Shown here: positions 5,244 to 5,928 of the stretch, piece after piece
How positions within the stretch are numbered: the stretch's first letter is position 1
How the letters are laid out: each line of letters begins with the position of its first letter
Origin: Bacillota bacterium
GTDB lineage: Bacteria > Bacillota > Clostridia > Oscillospirales > Oscillospiraceae
Length of the DNA: 5,928 nt
Reading direction: 5' to 3'
NCBI GenBank assembly: GCA_023393155.1
Contig: JAEWML010000194.1
Coordinates: forward strand, 1-5,928
Position numbers and translations under genes: made by a program
The notes under the pieces: generated by a model
The model's database searches: none
What the model was told of the DNA's origin: nothing
What the model saw: the letters and a program-made list of their open reading frames with translations, nothing else

Positions 5244-5283
5244 AAAAGGGGTCCCGCCGTTTTTAAACGGCGGGACCCCTTTT
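5244..5283. terminator. Bidirectional terminator between the Se/S operon and upp
   Basis: A perfect 19-bp inverted repeat around a TT centre, AAAAGGGGTCCCGCCGTTT at 5244-5262 and its complement at 5265-5283. It has As before and Ts after the GC stem, so it works as a stem plus T-run in both directions. It lies between the plus-strand operon and the convergent upp gene. The bases between the DUF3343 stop and this hairpin (5113-5243) hold no gene I can support. Confidence 0.93.
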
Positions 5284-5360
5284 CAACAAATTGAGGGTAA
5301 TCAAATTTTGCCGGAGACATGAAAGCGGACGCTTTTATGCGATTCGGCCTGTGCGGGAAA

Positions 5361-5928
5361 TTACTTGGTTCCGAAAATCCGGTCCCCCGCGTCTCCGAGG
5401 CCCGGAACGATATAGCCGTGGTCATTCAGGTGGTCGTCCAGAGCGGCGATATAAATTTCCACATCGGGATGGTCCTTCTCCACACGCTTAATGCCCTCCG
5501 GCGCGGCCAGCACGTCCATCAGCTTGATGTGCTTGCAGCCGTATTCCTTCATAAAGGTGATGGCTGCGGAGGCGGAGCCGCCAGTGGCAAGCATCGGGTC
5601 CACGATGATCACGTCTCGCTCTGCGATGTCGGCGGGCATTTTGCAGTAATACTTCACCGGCTCCAGCGTCTCCGGATCCCGGAACAGGCCGATGTGCCCC
5701 ACCCGGGCGGCAGGAATCATTTTCAAAACTCCGTCTACCATGCCAAGGCCCGCCCGCAGAATGGGCACGATGGCAAGCTTCTTGCCTGACAGGGTTTTGA
5801 AAACGCCGGGAGCCACGGGAGTTTCCACCTCTACATCCTCCAGAGGCAGATCGCGGGTGGCCTCATAGGTCATCAGCATGGCAATTTCGCACACAAGCTC
5901 CCGGAAGTCCTTGGTGCTGGTGTCCTTG
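5361..5928 (-). CDS. upp: Uracil phosphoribosyltransferase (N-terminus beyond window)
   Basis: This enzyme joins uracil and PRPP to give UMP in the pyrimidine salvage pathway, in the cytosol. 188 residues are visible; the family is about 209 long, so roughly the first 20 are missing. Visible landmarks in order: [12 protein letters not shown] near the left end, PILRAGLGM (substrate-binding loop), the PRPP motif [11 protein letters not shown] (encoded at 5571-5603), and the uracil-binding [12 protein letters not shown] near the C-terminus, ending FGTK. No key residue is missing. It is convergent with the Se/S operon and shares its bidirectional terminator; there is no sign of a functional link. 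Confidence 0.97.
   Translation of the reverse strand, partial: KDTSTKDFRELVCEIAMLMTYEATRDLPLEDVEVETPVAPGVFKTLSGKKLAIVPILRAGLGMVDGVLKMIPAARVGHIGLFRDPETLEPVKYYCKMPADIAERDVIIVDPMLATGGSASAAITFMKEYGCKHIKLMDVLAAPEGIKRVEKDHPDVEIYIAALDDHLNDHGYIVPGLGDAGDRIFGTK

Noticed and set aside
5322..5335. Second terminator just after upp (AAAGCG-GA-CGCTTT)
   Set aside because: The stem is only six bp with a two-base loop and no proper T-run on the minus strand; the strong hairpin at 5244-5283 explains termination.

Overview
The window looks like chromosomal DNA from a GC-rich, anaerobic, spore-forming Firmicute, most likely a clostridial gut lineage such as the Oscillospiraceae. This placement is inferred from gene content and style: a multi-LysM protein whose domains are framed by Cys-Pro/Cys-Gly and Cys-Ile-Pro motifs, strong AGGAGG-type ribosome sites, Rho-independent terminators between units, and a selenium-type gene module. 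No rRNA, tRNA, CRISPR array, transposase or phage gene is visible.

Left part, minus strand (1-2228). A 59-residue, two-helix membrane protein (2049-2228) is followed by an unrecognised 133-residue soluble protein (1560-1961) and a clear terminator (1464-1494). Next is a large LysM-repeat protein (1366 to beyond base 1). It has at least five LysM domains, no signal peptide, and a Pro-rich linker of about 125 residues encoded by about 62 tandem hexamers. The fourth and fifth domains are almost identical at DNA level. Each complete domain carries two cysteines exactly 48 residues apart.

Centre and right, plus strand (2312-5283). A LysR-type regulator (2447-3352) has its own sigma-A-like promoter, a structured leader and a terminator. 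An AT-rich spacer follows. It holds a perfect T-N11-A inverted repeat (3409-3425), placed about 73 bases upstream of the start point predicted from a TATAAT box (3478-3483). The operon after it encodes a YeeE/YedE-family transporter, a one-domain TusA-like carrier with a CPxP motif, and a small DUF3343 (putative Se/S carrier) protein whose start overlaps the preceding stop. The likely logic is that the LysR protein controls the operon, the membrane protein imports a selenium or sulfur species, and the two small cysteine proteins pass the chalcogen on inside the cell. Family associations favour selenium, but the sequence alone cannot exclude thiosulfate or another sulfur species.

Right edge, minus strand (5361-5928). 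Uracil phosphoribosyltransferase (upp) lacks only its N-terminus. A perfect 19-bp inverted repeat (5244-5283) forms a bidirectional terminator between it and the selenium-type operon.

The best candidates for something under-described are the selenium-type module with its predicted operator, the Cys-clamped LysM protein with its hexamer linker, and the short membrane protein.
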